Shown here one piece after another: positions 32,355-46,979 of a stretch of DNA of 64,000 bases. The stretch lies in NCBI GenBank assembly GCA_030544235.1, contig CM060464.1, forward strand, positions 34,181,602 to 34,245,601. Reading direction: 5' to 3'. Within the stretch, counting starts at the first letter, position 1, and the number at the start of each line of letters is the position of its first letter. The DNA comes from Lepturacanthus savala. Lineage: Eukaryota; Chordata; Actinopteri; Scombriformes; Trichiuridae. Both the position numbers and the translations under genes were made by a program. A model generated the notes under the pieces. The model saw only the letters and a program-made list of their open reading frames with translations. It was not told the origin of the DNA and did no database searches.

Positions 32355-33983
32355 TATTGTTTTCATGTGGTTTGTGTTTTAAAGTTTTTATTGCTCCATA
32401 TGCATTCTCTCGGTCTGAAGAGCACAAAAAGACAAAATGCTATGTAGACCTAAATCAGTACAATATTTTTATAGAAAATCTTATTTACCTTTTACTTTAT
32501 GTGAAATGGTATAGTTTTGGATCAGAAATTCACCTGGAAAAACTATTGTTTTCATGTGGTTTGTGTTTTAAAGTTTTTATTGCTCCATATGCATTCTCTC
32601 GGTCTGAATAGCACAAAAAGACAAAATGCTATGTAGACCTAAATCAGTACAATATTTTTAGAGAAAATCTTATTTACCTTTTACTTTATGTGAAATGGTA
32701 TAGTTTTGGATCAGAAATTCACCTGGAAAAGCTATTGTTTTCATGTGGTTTGTGTTTTAAAGTTTTTATTGCTCCATATGCATTCTCTCGGTCTGAAGAG
32801 CACAAAAAGACAAAAAGCTATGTAGGCCTAAATCAGTACAATATTTTTACAGAAAATCTCATTTACCATTTACTATATGTAAAATGGTATAGTTTTGGAT
32901 CAGAAATTCACCTGGAAAAGCTATTGTTTTCATGTGGTTTGTGTTTTAAAGTTTTTATTGCTCCATATGCATTCTCTCGGTCTGAAGAGCACAAAAAGAA
33001 AAAATGCTATGTAGACCTAAATCAGTACAATATTTTTATAGAAAATCTTATTTACCTTTTACTTTATGTGAAATGGTATAGTTTTGGATCAGAAATTCAC
33101 CTGGAAAAGCTATTGTTTTCATGTGGTTTGTGTTTTAAAGTTTTTATTGCTCCATATGCATTCTCTCGGTCTGAAGAGCACAAAAAGACAAAATGCTATG
33201 TAGACCTAAATCAGTACAATATTTTTATAGAAAATCTTATTTACCTTTTACTTTATGTGAAATGGTATAGTTTTGGATCAGAAATTCACCTGGAAAAACT
33301 ATTGTTTTCATGTGGTTTGTGTTTTAAAGTTTTTATTGCTCCATATGCATTCTCTCGGTCTGAATAGCACAAAAAGACAAAATGCTATGTAGACCTAAAT
33401 CAGTACAATATTTTTAGAGAAAATCTTATTTACCTTTTACTTTATGTGAAATGGTATAGTTTTGGATCAGAAATTCACCTGGAAAAGCTATTGTTTTCAT
33501 GTGGTTTGTGTTTTAAAGTTTTTATTGCTCCATATGCATTCTCTCGGTCTGAAGAGCACAAAAAGACAAAAAGCTATGTAGGCCTAAATCAGTACAATAT
33601 TTTTACAGAAAATCTCATTTACCATTTACTATATGTAAAATGGTATAGTTTTGGATCAGAAATTCACCTGGAAAAGCTATTGTTTTCATGTGGTTTGTGT
33701 TTTAAAGTTTTTATTGCTCCATATGCATTCTCTCGGTCTGAAGAGCACAAAAAGAAAAAATGCTATGTAGACCTAAATCAGTACAATATTTTTATAGAAA
33801 ATCTTATTTACCTTTTACTTTATGTGAAATGGTATAGTTTTGGATCAGAAATTCACCTGGAAAAGCTATTGTTTTCATGTGGTTTGTGTTTTAAAGTTTT
33901 TATTGCTCCATATGCATTCTCTCGGTCTGAAGAGCACAAAAAGACAAAATGCTATGTAGACCTAAATCAGTACAATATTTTTA
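32355..33983 (+). repeat. 4-monomer higher-order repeat, 756-bp period
   Basis: The stop-creating change TCTGAATAGCAC occurs at 32,604 and 33,360, and AAAGAAAAAATGC at about 32,995 and 33,751, each 756 bp = 4 x 189 apart. Agreement runs from about 32,355 to 33,983, just over two copies. Confidence 0.8.
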
Positions 33984-36900
33984 GAGAAAATCTTATTTAC
34001 CTTTTACTTTATGTGAAATGGTATAGTTTTGGATCAGAAATTCACCTGGAAAAGCTATTGTTTTCATGTGGTTTGTGTTTTAAAGTTTTTATTGCTCCAT
34101 ATGCATTCTCTCGGTCTGAAGAGCACAAAAAGACAAAAAGCTATGTAGGCCTAAATAAGTACAATATTTTTATAAAAAATCTTATTTACCTTTTACTATA
34201 TGTAAAATGGTATAGTTTGGGATCAGAAATTCACCTGGAAAAGCTATTGTTTTCATGTGGTTTGTGTTTTAAAGTTTTTATTGCTCCATATGCATTCTCT
34301 CGGTCTGAAGAGCACAAAAAGACAAAATGCTATGTAGGCCTAAATCAGTACAATATTTTTACAGAAAATCTCATTTACCATTTACTATATGTAAAATGGT
34401 ATAGTTTTGGATCAGAAATTCACCTGGAAAAGCTATTGTTTTCATGTGGTTTGTGTTTTAAAGTTTTTATTGCTCCATATGCATTCTCTCGGTCTGAAGA
34501 GCACAAAAAGACAAAATGCTATGTAGACCTAAATCAGTACAATATTTTTATAGAAAATCTTATTTACCTTTTACTTTATGTGAAATGGTATAGTTTTGGA
34601 TCAGAAATTCACCTGGAAAAGCTATTGTTTTCATGTGGTTTGTGTTTTAAAGTTTTTATTGCTCCATTTGCATTCTCTCGGTCTGAAGAGCACAAAAAGA
34701 CAAAATGCTATGTAGGCCTAAATCAGTACAATATTTTTACAGTAAATCTCATTTACCATTTACTATATGTGAAATGGTATAGTTTTGGATTAGAAATTCA
34801 CCTGGAAAAACTATTGTTTTCATGTGGTTTGTGTTTTAAAGTTTTTATTGCTCCATATGCATTCTCTCGGTCTGAAGAGCACAAAAAGACAAAATGCTAT
34901 GTAGACCTAAATCAGTACAATATTTTTATAGAAAATCTTATTTACCTTTTACTTTATGTGAAATGGTATAGTTTTGGATCAGAAATTCACCTGGAAAAGC
35001 TATTGTTTTCATGTGGTTTGTGTTTTAAAGTTTTTATTGCTCCATTTGCATTCTCTCGGTCTGAAGAGCACAAAAAGACAAAATGATATGTAGGCCTAAA
35101 TCAGTACAATATTTTTACAGAAAATCTCATTTACCATTTACTATATGTAAAATGGTATAGTTTTGGATCAGAAATTCACCTGGAAAAGCTATTGTTTTCA
35201 TGTGGTTTGTGTTTTAAAGTTTTTATTGCTCCATATGCATTCTCTCGGTCTGAAGAGCACAAAAAGAAAAAATGCTATGTAGACCTAAATCAGTACAATA
35301 TTTTTAGAGAAAATCTTATTTACCTTTTACTTTATGTGAAATGGTATAGTTTTGGATCAGAAATTCACCTGGAAAAGCTATTGTTTTCATGTGGTTTGTG
35401 TTTTAAAGTTTTTATTGCTCCATATGCATTCTCTCGGTCTGAAGAGCACAAAAAGACAAAAAGCTATGTAGGCCTAAATAAGTACAATATTTTTATAAAC
35501 AATCTCATTTACCTTTTACTATATGTAAAATGGTATAGTTTGGGATCAGAAATTCACCTGGAAAATCTATTGTTTTCATGTGGTTTGTGTTTTAAAGTTT
35601 TTATTGCTCCATATGCATTCTCTCGGTCTGAAGAGCACAAAAAGACAAAATGCTATGTAGACCTAAATCAGTACAATATTTTTATAGAAAATCTTATTTA
35701 CCTTTTACTTTATGTGAAATGGTATAGTTTTGGATCAGAAATTCACCTGGAAAAGCTATTGTTTTCATGTGGTTTGTGTTTTAAAGTTTTTATTGCTCCA
35801 TTTGCATTCTCTCGGTCTGAAGAGCACAAAAAGACAAAATGCTATGTAGGCCTAAATCAGTACAATATTTTTACAGTAAATCTCATTTACCATTTACTAT
35901 ATGTGAAATGGTATAGTTTTGGATTAGAAATTCACCTGGAAAAACTATTGTTTTCATGTGGTTTGTGTTTTAAAGTTTTTATTGCTCCATATGCATTCTC
36001 TCGGTCTGAAGAGCACAAAAAGACAAAATGCTATGTAGACCTAAATCAGTACAATATTTTTATAGAAAATCTTATTTACCTTTTACTTTATGTGAAATGG
36101 TATAGTTTTGGATCAGAAATTCACCTGGAAAAGCTATTGTTTTCATGTGGTTTGTGTTTTAAAGTTTTTATTGCTCCATTTGCATTCTCTCGGTCTGAAG
36201 AGCACAAAAAGACAAAATGCTATGTAGGCCTAAATCAGTACAATATTTTTACAGAAAATCTCATTTACCATTTACTATATGTGAAATGGTATAGTTTTGG
36301 ATTAGAAATTCACCTGGAAAAACTATTGTTTTCATGTGGTTTGTGTTTTAAAGTTTTTATTGCTCCATATGCATTCTCTCGGTCTGAAGAGCACAAAAAG
36401 ACAAAATGCTATGTAGACCTAAATCAGTACAATATTTTTATAGAAAATCTTATTTACCTTTTACTTTATGTGAAATGGTATAGTTTTGGATCAGAAATTC
36501 ACCTGGAAAAGCTATTGTTTTCATGTGGTTTGTGTTTTAAAGTTTTTATTGCTCCATTTGCATTCTCTCGGTCTGAAGAGCACAAAAAGACAAAATGCTA
36601 TGTAGGCCTAAATCAGTACAATATTTTTAGAGAAAATCTTATTTACCTTTTACTTTATGTGAAATGGTATAGTTTTGGATCAGAAATTCACCTGGAAAAG
36701 CTATTGTTTTCATGTGGTTTGTGTTTTAAAGTTTTTATTGCTCCATATGCATTCTCTCGGTCTGAAGAGCACAAAAAGACAAAAAGCTATGTAGGCCTAA
36801 ATAAGTACAATATTTTTATAAAAAATCTTATTTACCTTTTACTATATGTAAAATGGTATAGTTTGGGATCAGAAATTCACCTGGAAAAGCTATTGTTTTC

Positions 36901-37268
36901 ATGTGGTTTGTGTTTTAAAGTTTTTATTGCTCCATATGCATTCTCTCGGTCTGAAGAGCACAAAAAGACAAAATGCTATGTAGGCCTAAATCAGTACAAT
37001 ATTTTTACAGAAAATCTCATTTACCATTTACTATATGTAAAATGGTATAGTTTTGGATCAGAAATTCACCTGGAAAAGCTATTGTTTTCATGTGGTTTGT
37101 GTTTTAAAGTTTTTATTGCTCCATATGCATTCTCTCGGTCTGAAGAGCACAAAAAGAAAAAATGCTATGTAGACCTAAATAAGTACAATATTTTTATAGA
37201 AAATCTTATTTACCTTTTACTATATGTGAAATGGTATAGTTTTGGATTAGAAATTCACCTGGAAAAAC

Positions 37269-40200
37269 TATTGTTTTCATGTGGTTTGTGTTTTAAAGTT
37301 TTTATTGCTCCATATGCATTCTCTCGGTCTGAAGAGCACAAAAAGACAAAATGCTATGTAGACCTAAATCAGTACAATATTTTTAGAGAAAATCTTATTT
37401 ACCTTTTACTTTATGTGAAATGGTATAGTTTTGGATCAGAAATTCACCTGGAAAAGCTATTGTTTTCATGTGGTTTGTGTTTTAAAGTTTTTATTGCTCC
37501 ATTTGCATTCTCTCGGTCTGAAGAGCACAAAAAGACAAAATGCTATGTAGGCCTAAATCAGTACAATATTTTTACAGAAAATCTCATTTACCATTTACTA
37601 TATGTGAAATGGTATAGTTTTGGATTAGAAATTCACCTGGAAAAACTATTGTTTTCATGTGGTTTGTGTTTTAAAGTTTTTATTGCTCCATATGCATTCT
37701 CTCGGTCTGAAGAGCACAAAAAGACAAAATGCTATGTAGACCTAAATCAGTACAATATTTTTATAGAAAATCTTATTTACCTTTTACTTTATGTGAAATG
37801 GTATAGTTTTGGATCAGAAATTCACCTGGAAAAGCTATTGTTTTCATGTGGTTTGTGTTTTAAAGTTTTTATTGCTCCATTTGCATTCTCTCAGTCTGAA
37901 GAGCACAAAAAGACAAAATGCTATGTAGGCCTAAATCAGTACAATATTTTTACAGAAAATCTCATTTACCATTTACTATATGTGAAATGGTATAGTTTTG
38001 GATTAGAAATTCACCTGGAAAAACTATTGTTTTCATGTGGTTTGTGTTTTAAAGTTTTTATTGCTCCATATGCATTCTCTCGGTCTGAATAGCACAAAAA
38101 GACAAAATGCTATGTAGACCTAAATCAGTACAATATTTTTAGAGAAAATCTTATTTACCTTTTACTTTATGTGAAATGGTATAGTTTTGGATCAGAAATT
38201 CAGCTGGAAAAGCTATTGTTTTCATGTGGTTTGTGTTTTAAAGTTTTTATTGCTCCATATGCATTCTCTCGGTCTGAAGAGCACAAAAAGACAAAAAGCT
38301 ATGTAGGCCTAAATAAGTACAATATTTTTATAAAAAATCTTATTTACCTTTTACTATATGTAAAATGGTATAGTTTGGGATCAGAAATTCACCTGGAAAA
38401 GCTTTTGTTTTCATGTGGTTTGTGTTTTAAAGTTTTTATTGCTCCATATGCATTCTCTCGGTCTGAAGAGCACAAAAAGACAAAATGCTATGTAGGCCTA
38501 AATCAGTACAATATTTTTACAGAAAATCTCATTTACCATTTACTATATGTAAAATGGTATAGTTTTGGATCAGAAATTCACCTGGAAAAGCTATTGTTTT
38601 CATGTGGTTTGTGTTTTAAAGTTTTTATTGCTCCATATGCATTCTCTCGGTCTGAAGAGCACAAAAAGAAAAAATGCTATGTAGACCTAAATAAGTACAA
38701 TATTTTTATAGAAAATCTTATTTACCTTTTACTATATGTGAAATGGTATAGTTTTGGATTAGAAATTCACCTGGAAAAACTATTGTTTTCATGTGGTTTG
38801 TGTTTTAAAGTTTTTATTGCTCCATATGCATTCTCTCGGTCTGAAGAGCACAAAAAGACAAAATGCTATGTAGACCTAAATCAGTACAATATTTTTAGAG
38901 AAAATCTTATTTACCTTTTACTTTATGTGAAATGGTATAGTTTTGGATCAGAAATTCACCTGGAAAAGCTATTGTTTTCATGTGGTTTGTGTTTTAAAGT
39001 TTTTATTGCTCCATATGCATTCTCTCGGTCTGAAGAGCACAAAAAGACAAAAAGCTATGTAGGCCTAAATAAGTACAATATTTTTATAAACAATCTTATT
39101 TACCTTTTACTTTATGTGAAATGGTATAGTTTTGGATCAGAAATTCACCTGGAAAAGCTATTGTTTTCATGTGGTTTGTGTTTTAAAGTTTTTATTGCTC
39201 CATATGCATTCTCTCGGTCTGAAGAGCACAAAAAGACAAAAAGGTATGTAGGCCTAAATCAGTACAATATTTTTATAGAAAATCTTATTTACCTTTTACT
39301 TTATGTGAAATGGTATAGTTTTGGATTAGAAATTCACCTGGAAAAACTATTGTTTTCATGTGGTTTGTGTTTTAAAGTTTTTATTGCTCCATATGCATTC
39401 TCTCGGTCTGAAGAGCACAAAAAGACAAAATGCTATGTAGACCTAAATCAGTACAATATTTTTAGAGAAAATCTTATTTACCTTTTACTTTATGTGAAAT
39501 GGTATAGTTTTGGATCAGAAATTCACCTGGAAAAGCTATTGTTTTCATGTGGTTTGTGTTTTAAAGTTTTTATTGCTCCATATGCATTCTCTCGGTCTGA
39601 AGAGCACAAAAAGACAAAAAGCTATGTAGGCCTAAATAAGTACAATATTTTTATAAACAATCTTATTTACCTTTTACTTTATGTGAAATGGTATAGTTTT
39701 GGATCAGAAATTCACCTGGAAAAGCTATTGTTTTCATGTGGTTTGTGTTTTAAAGTTTTTATTGCTCCATATGCATTCTCTCGGTCTGAAGAGCACAAAA
39801 AGACAAAAAGCTATGTAGGCCTAAATCAGTACAATATTTTTATAGAAAATCTTATTTACCTTTTACTTTATGTGAAATGGTATAGTTTTGGATCAGAAAT
39901 TCACCTGGAAAAGCTATTGTTTTCATGTGGTTTGTGTTTTAAAGTTTTTATTGCTCCATTTGCATTCTCTCGGTCTGAAGAGCACAAAAAGACAAAATGC
40001 TTTGTAGGCCTAAATCAGTACAATATTTTTACAGAAAATCTCATTTACCATTTACTATATGTGAAATGGTATAGTTTTGGATTAGAAATTCACCTGGAAA
40101 AACTATTGTTTTCATGTGGTTTGTGTTTTAAAGTTTTTATTGCTCCATATGCATTCTCTCGGTCAGAAGAGCACAAAAAGACAAAATGCTATGTAGACCT

Positions 40201-43200
40201 AAATCAGTACAATATTTTTAGAGAAAATCTTATTTACCTTTTACTTTATGTGAAATGGTATAGTTTTGGATCAGAAATTCACCTGGAAAAGCTATTGTTT
40301 TCATGTGGTTTGTGTTTTAAAGTTTTTATTGCTCCATATGCATTCTCTCGGTCTGAAGAGCACAAAAAGACAAAAAGCCATGTAGGCCTAAATAAGTACA
40401 ATATTTTTATAAACAATCTTATTTACCTTTTACTATATGTAAAATGGTATAGTTTGGGATCAGAAATTCACCTGGAAAAGCTATTGTTTTCATGTGGTTT
40501 GTGTTTTAAAGTTTTTATTGCTCCATATGCATTCTCTCGGTCTGAAGAGCACAAAAAGACAAAATGCTATGTAGACCTAAATCAGTACAATATTTTTAGA
40601 GAAAATCTTATTTACCTTTTACTTTATGTGAAATGGTATAGTTTTGGATCAGAAATTCACCTGGAAAAGCTATTGTTTTCATGTGGTTTGTGTTTTAAAG
40701 TTTTTATTGCTCCATTTGCATTCTCTCGGTCTGAAGAGCACAAAAAGACAAAATGCTATGTAGGCCTAAATCAGTACAATATTTTTACAGAAAATCTCAT
40801 TTACCATTTACTATATGTGAAATGGTATAGTTTTGGATTAGAAATTCACCTGGAAAAACTATTGTTTTCATGTGGTTTGTGTTTTAAAGTTTTTATTGCT
40901 CCATATGCATTCTCTCGGTCTGAAGAGCACAAAAAGACAAAATGCTATGTAGACCTAAATCAGTACAATATTTTTATAGAAAATCTTATTTACCTTTTAC
41001 TTTATGTGAAATGGTATAGTTTTGGATCAGAAATTCACCTGGAAAAGCTATTGTTTTCATGTGGTTTGTGTTTTAAAGTTTTTATTGCTCCATTTGCATT
41101 CTCTCAGTCTGAAGAGCACAAAAAGACAAAATGCTATGTAGGCCTAAATCAGTACAATATTTTTACAGAAAATCTCATTTACCATTTACTATATGTGAAA
41201 TGGTATAGTTTTGGATTAGAAATTCACCTGGAAAAACTATTGTTTTCATGTGGTTTGTGTTTTAAAGTTTTTATTGCTCCATATGCATTCTCTCGGTCTG
41301 AATAGCACAAAAAGACAAAATGCTATGTAGACCTAAATCAGTACAATATTTTTAGAGAAAATCTTATTTACCTTTTACTTTATGTGAAATGGTATAGTTT
41401 TGGATCAGAAATTCAGCTGGAAAAGCTATTGTTTTCATGTGGTTTGTGTTTTAAAGTTTTTATTGCTCCATATGCATTCTCTCGGTCTGAAGAGCACAAA
41501 AAGACAAAAAGCTATGTAGGCCTAAATAAGTACAATATTTTTATAAAAAATCTTATTTACCTTTTACTATATGTAAAATGGTATAGTTTGGGATCAGAAA
41601 TTCACCTGGAAAAGCTTTTGTTTTCATGTGGTTTGTGTTTTAAAGTTTTTATTGCTCCATATGCATTCTCTCGGTCTGAAGAGCACAAAAAGACAAAATG
41701 CTATGTAGGCCTAAATCAGTACAATATTTTTACAGAAAATCTCATTTACCATTTACTATATGTAAAATGGTATAGTTTTGGATCAGAAATTCACCTGGAA
41801 AAGCTATTGTTTTCATGTGGTTTGTGTTTTAAAGTTTTTATTGCTCCATATGCATTCTCTCGGTCTGAAGAGCACAAAAAGAAAAAATGCTATGTAGACC
41901 TAAATAAGTACAATATTTTTATAGAAAATCTTATTTACCTTTTACTATATGTGAAATGGTATAGTTTTGGATTAGAAATTCACCTGGAAAAACTATTGTT
42001 TTCATGTGGTTTGTGTTTTAAAGTTTTTATTGCTCCATATGCATTCTCTCGGTCTGAAGAGCACAAAAAGACAAAATGCTATGTAGACCTAAATCAGTAC
42101 AATATTTTTAGAGAAAATCTTATTTACCTTTTACTTTATGTGAAATGGTATAGTTTTGGATCAGAAATTCACCTGGAAAAGCTATTGTTTTCATGTGGTT
42201 TGTGTTTTAAAGTTTTTATTGCTCCATATGCATTCTCTCGGTCTGAAGAGCACAAAAAGACAAAAAGCTATGTAGGCCTAAATAAGTACAATATTTTTAT
42301 AAACAATCTTATTTACCTTTTACTTTATGTGAAATGGTATAGTTTTGGATCAGAAATTCACCTGGAAAAGCTATTGTTTTCATGTGGTTTGTGTTTTAAA
42401 GTTTTTATTGCTCCATATGCATTCTCTCGGTCTGAAGAGCACAAAAAGACAAAAAGCTATGTAGGCCTAAATCAGTACAATATTTTTATAGAAAATCTTA
42501 TTTACCTTTTACTTTATGTGAAATGGTATAGTTTTGGATTAGAAATTCACCTGGAAAAACTATTGTTTTCATGTGGTTTGTGTTTTAAAGTTTTTATTGC
42601 TCCATATGCATTCTCTCGGTCTGAAGAGCACAAAAAGACAAAATGCTATGTAGACCTAAATCAGTACAATATTTTTAGAGAAAATCTTATTTACCTTTTA
42701 CTTTATGTGAAATGGTATAGTTTTGGATCAGAAATTCACCTGGAAAAGCTATTGTTTTCATGTGGTTTGTGTTTTAAAGTTTTTATTGCTCCATATGCAT
42801 TCTCTCGGTCTGAAGAGCACAAAAAGACAAAAAGCTATGTAGGCCTAAATAAGTACAATATTTTTATAAACAATCTTATTTACCTTTTACTTTATGTGAA
42901 ATGGTATAGTTTTGGATCAGAAATTCACCTGGAAAAGCTATTGTTTTCATGTGGTTTGTGTTTTAAAGTTTTTATTGCTCCATATGCATTCTCTCGGTCT
43001 GAAGAGCACAAAAAGACAAAAAGCTATGTAGGCCTAAATCAGTACAATATTTTTATAGAAAATCTTATTTACCTTTTACTTTATGTGAAATGGTATAGTT
43101 TTGGATCAGAAATTCACCTGGAAAAGCTATTGTTTTCATGTGGTTTGTGTTTTAAAGTTTTTATTGCTCCATTTGCATTCTCTCGGTCTGAAGAGCACAA

Positions 43201-43810
43201 AAAGACAAAATGCTTTGTAGGCCTAAATCAGTACAATATTTTTACAGAAAATCTCATTTACCATTTACTATATGTGAAATGGTATAGTTTTGGATTAGAA
43301 ATTCACCTGGAAAAACTATTGTTTTCATGTGGTTTGTGTTTTAAAGTTTTTATTGCTCCATATGCATTCTCTCGGTCAGAAGAGCACAAAAAGACAAAAT
43401 GCTATGTAGACCTAAATCAGTACAATATTTTTAGAGAAAATCTTATTTACCTTTTACTTTATGTGAAATGGTATAGTTTTGGATCAGAAATTCACCTGGA
43501 AAAGCTATTGTTTTCATGTGGTTTGTGTTTTAAAGTTTTTATTGCTCCATATGCATTCTCTCGGTCTGAAGAGCACAAAAAGACAAAAAGCCATGTAGGC
43601 CTAAATAAGTACAATATTTTTATAAACAATCTTATTTACCTTTTACTATATGTAAAATGGTATAGTTTGGGATCAGAAATTCACCTGGAAAAGCTATTGT
43701 TTTCATGTGGTTTGTGTTTTAAAGTTTTTATTGCTCCATATGCATTCTCTCGGTCTGAAGAGCACAAAAAGACAAAATGCTATGTAGACCTAAATCAGTA
43801 CAATATTTTT
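37269..43810 (+). repeat. 17-monomer higher-order repeat, two copies of 3,213 bp
   Basis: Markers are paired at 3,213 bp = 17 x 189: CTCTCAGTCTGAAG (37,890/41,103), GAATAGCAC (38,087/41,300), ATTCAGCTGG (38,199/41,412), AAGCTTTTG (38,400/41,613), CTTTGTAGG (40,001/43,214), GGTCAGAAG (40,162/43,375) and AGCCATGTAGG (40,377/43,590). One difference was noticed: AAGGTATG at 39,241 against AAGCTATG at 42,454. Confidence 0.9.
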
Positions 43811-46800
43811 ATAGAAAATCTTATTTACCTTTTACTTTATGTGAAATGGTATAGTTTTGGATCAGAAATTCACCTGGAAAAGCTATTGTTTTCATGTGGT
43901 TTGTGTTTTAAAGTTTTTATTGCTCCATTTGCATTCTCTCGGTCTGAAGAGCACAAAAAGACAAAATGCTATGTAGGCCTAAATCAGTACAATATTTTTA
44001 CAGAAAATCTCATTTACCATTTACTATATGTGAAATGGTATAGTTTTGGATTAGAAATTCACCTGGAAAAACTATTGTTTTCATGTGGTTTGTGTTTTAA
44101 AGTTTTTATTGCTCCATATGCATTCTCTCGGTCTGAAGAGCACAAAAAGACAAAATGCTATGTAGACCTAAATCAGTACAATATTTTTAGAGAAAATCTT
44201 ATTTACCTTTTACTTTATGTGAAATGGTATAGTTTTGGATCAGAAATTCACCTGGAAAAGCTATTGTTTTCATGTGGTTTGTGTTTTAAAGTTTTTATTG
44301 CTCCATATGCATTCTCTCGGTCTGAAGAGCACAAAAAGACAAAAAGCTATGTAGGCCTAAATAAGTACAATATTTTTATAAACAATCTTATTTACCTTTT
44401 ACTATATGTAAAATGGTATAGTTTGGGATCAGAAATTCACCTGGAAAAGCTATTGTTTTCATGTGGTTTGTGTTTTAAAGTTTTTATTGCTCCATTTGCA
44501 TTCTCTCGGTCTGAAGAGCACAAAAAGACAAAATGCTATGTAGGCCTAAATCAGTACAATATTTTTACAGAAAATCTCATTTACCATTTACTATATGTAA
44601 AATGGTATAGTTTTGGATCAGAAATTCACCTGGAAAAGCTATTGTTTTCATGTGGTTTGTGTTTTAAAGTTTTTATTGCTCCATATGCATTCTCTCGGTC
44701 TGAAGAGCACAAAAAGACAAAAAGCTATGTAGGCCTAAATCAGTACAATATTTTTATAAACAATCTTATTTACCTTTTACTTTATGTGAAATGGTATAGT
44801 TTTGGATGAGAAATTCACCTGGAAAAGCTATTGTTTTCATGTGGTTTGTGTTTTAAAGTTTTTATTGCTCCATATGCATTCTCTCGGTCTGAAGAGCACA
44901 AAAAGACAAAAAGCTATGTAGGCCTAAATCAGTACAATATTTTTATAGAAAATCTTATTTACCTTTTACTTTATGTGAAATGGTATAGTTTTGGATCAGC
45001 AATTCACCTGGAAAAGCTATTGTTTTCATGTGGTTTGTGTTTTAAAGTTTTTATTGCTCCATTTGCATTCTCTCGGTCTGAAGAGCACAAAAAGACAAAA
45101 TGCTATGTAGGCCTAAATAAGTACAATATTTTTATAAACAATCTTATTTACCTTTTACTATATGTAAAATGGTATAGTTTGGGATCAGAAATTCACCTGG
45201 AAAAGCTATTGTTTTCATGTGGTTTGTGTTTTAAAGTTTTTATTGCTCCATTTGCATTCTCTCGGTCTGAAGAGCACAACAAGACAAAATGCCATGTAGG
45301 CCTAAATAAGTACAATATTTTTATAAACAATCTTATTTACCTTTTACTATATGTAAAATGGTATAGTTTGGGATCAGAAATTCACCTGGAAAAGCTATTG
45401 TTTTCATGTGGTTTGTGTTTTAAAGTTTTTATTGCTCCCTTTGCATTCTCTCGGTCTGAAGAGCACAATAAGACAAAATGCTATGTAGGCCTAAATCAGT
45501 ACAATATTTTTATAGAAAATCTCATTTACCATTTACTATATGTAAAATGGTATAGTTTTGGATCTGAAATTCACCTGGAAAAGCTATTGTTTTCATGTGG
45601 TTTGTGTTTTAAAGTTTTTATTGCTCCATTTGCATTCTCTCGGTCTGAAGAGCACAAAAAGACAAAATGCTATGTAGACCTAAATCAGTACAATATTTTT
45701 AGAGAAAATCTTATTTACCTTTTACTTTATGTGAAATGGTATAGTTTTGGATCAGAAATTCACCTGGAAAAGCTATTGTTTTCATGTGGTTTGTGTTTTA
45801 AAGTTTTTATTGCTCCATATGCATTCTCTCGGTCTGAAGAGCACAAAAAGACAAAAAGCTATGTAGGCCTAAATAAGTACAATATTTTTATAAACAATCT
45901 TATTTACCTTTTACTATATGTAAAATGGTATAGTTTTGGATCAGAAATTCACCTGGAACAGCTATTGTTTTCATGTGGTTTGTGTTTTAAAGTTTTTATT
46001 GCTCCATATGCATTCTCTCGGTCTGAAGAGCACAAAAAGACAAAAAGCTATGTAGGCCTAAATCAATACAATATTTTTATAAACAATCTTATTTACCTTT
46101 TACTTTATGTGAAATGGTATAGTTTTGTTTCAGAAATTCACCTGGAAAAGCTATTGTTTTCATGTGGTTTGTGTTTTAAAGTTTTTATTGCTCCATATGC
46201 ATTCTCTCGGTCTGAAGAGCACAAAAAGAAAAAATGCTATGTAGACCTAAATAAGTACAATATTTTTATAGAAAATCTTATTTACCTTTTACTATATGTG
46301 AAATGGTATAGTTTTGGATTAGAAATTCACCTGGAAAAACTATTGTTTTCATGTGGTTTGTGTTTTAAAGTTTTTATTGCTCCATATGCATTCTCTCGGT
46401 CTGAAGAGCACAAAAAGACAAAATGCTATGTAGACCTAAATCAGTACAATATTTTTAGAGAAAATCTTATTTACCTTTTACTTTATGTGAAATGGTATAG
46501 TTTTGGATCAGAAATTCACCTGGAAAAGCTATTGTTTTCATGTGGTTTGTGTTTTAAAGTTTTTATTGCTCCATATGCATTCTCTCGGTCTGAAGAGCAC
46601 AAAAAGACAAAAAGCTATGTAGGCCTAAATAAGTACAATATTTTTATAAACAATCTTATTTACCTTTTACTTTATGTGAAATGGTATAGTTTTGGATCAG
46701 AAATTCACCTGGAAAAGCTATTGTTTTCATGTGGTTTGTGTTTTAAAGTTTTTATTGCTCCATATGCATTCTCTCGGTCTGAAGAGCACAAAAAGACAAA

Positions 46801-46979
46801 AAGCTATGTAGGCCTAAATCAGTACAATATTTTTATAGAAAATCTTATTTACCTTTTACTTTATGTGAAATGGTATAGTTTTGGATCAGAAATTCACCTG
46901 GAAAAGCTATTGTTTTCATGTGGTTTGTGTTTTAAAGTTTTTATTGCTCCATTTGCATTCTCTCGGTCTGAAGAGCACA

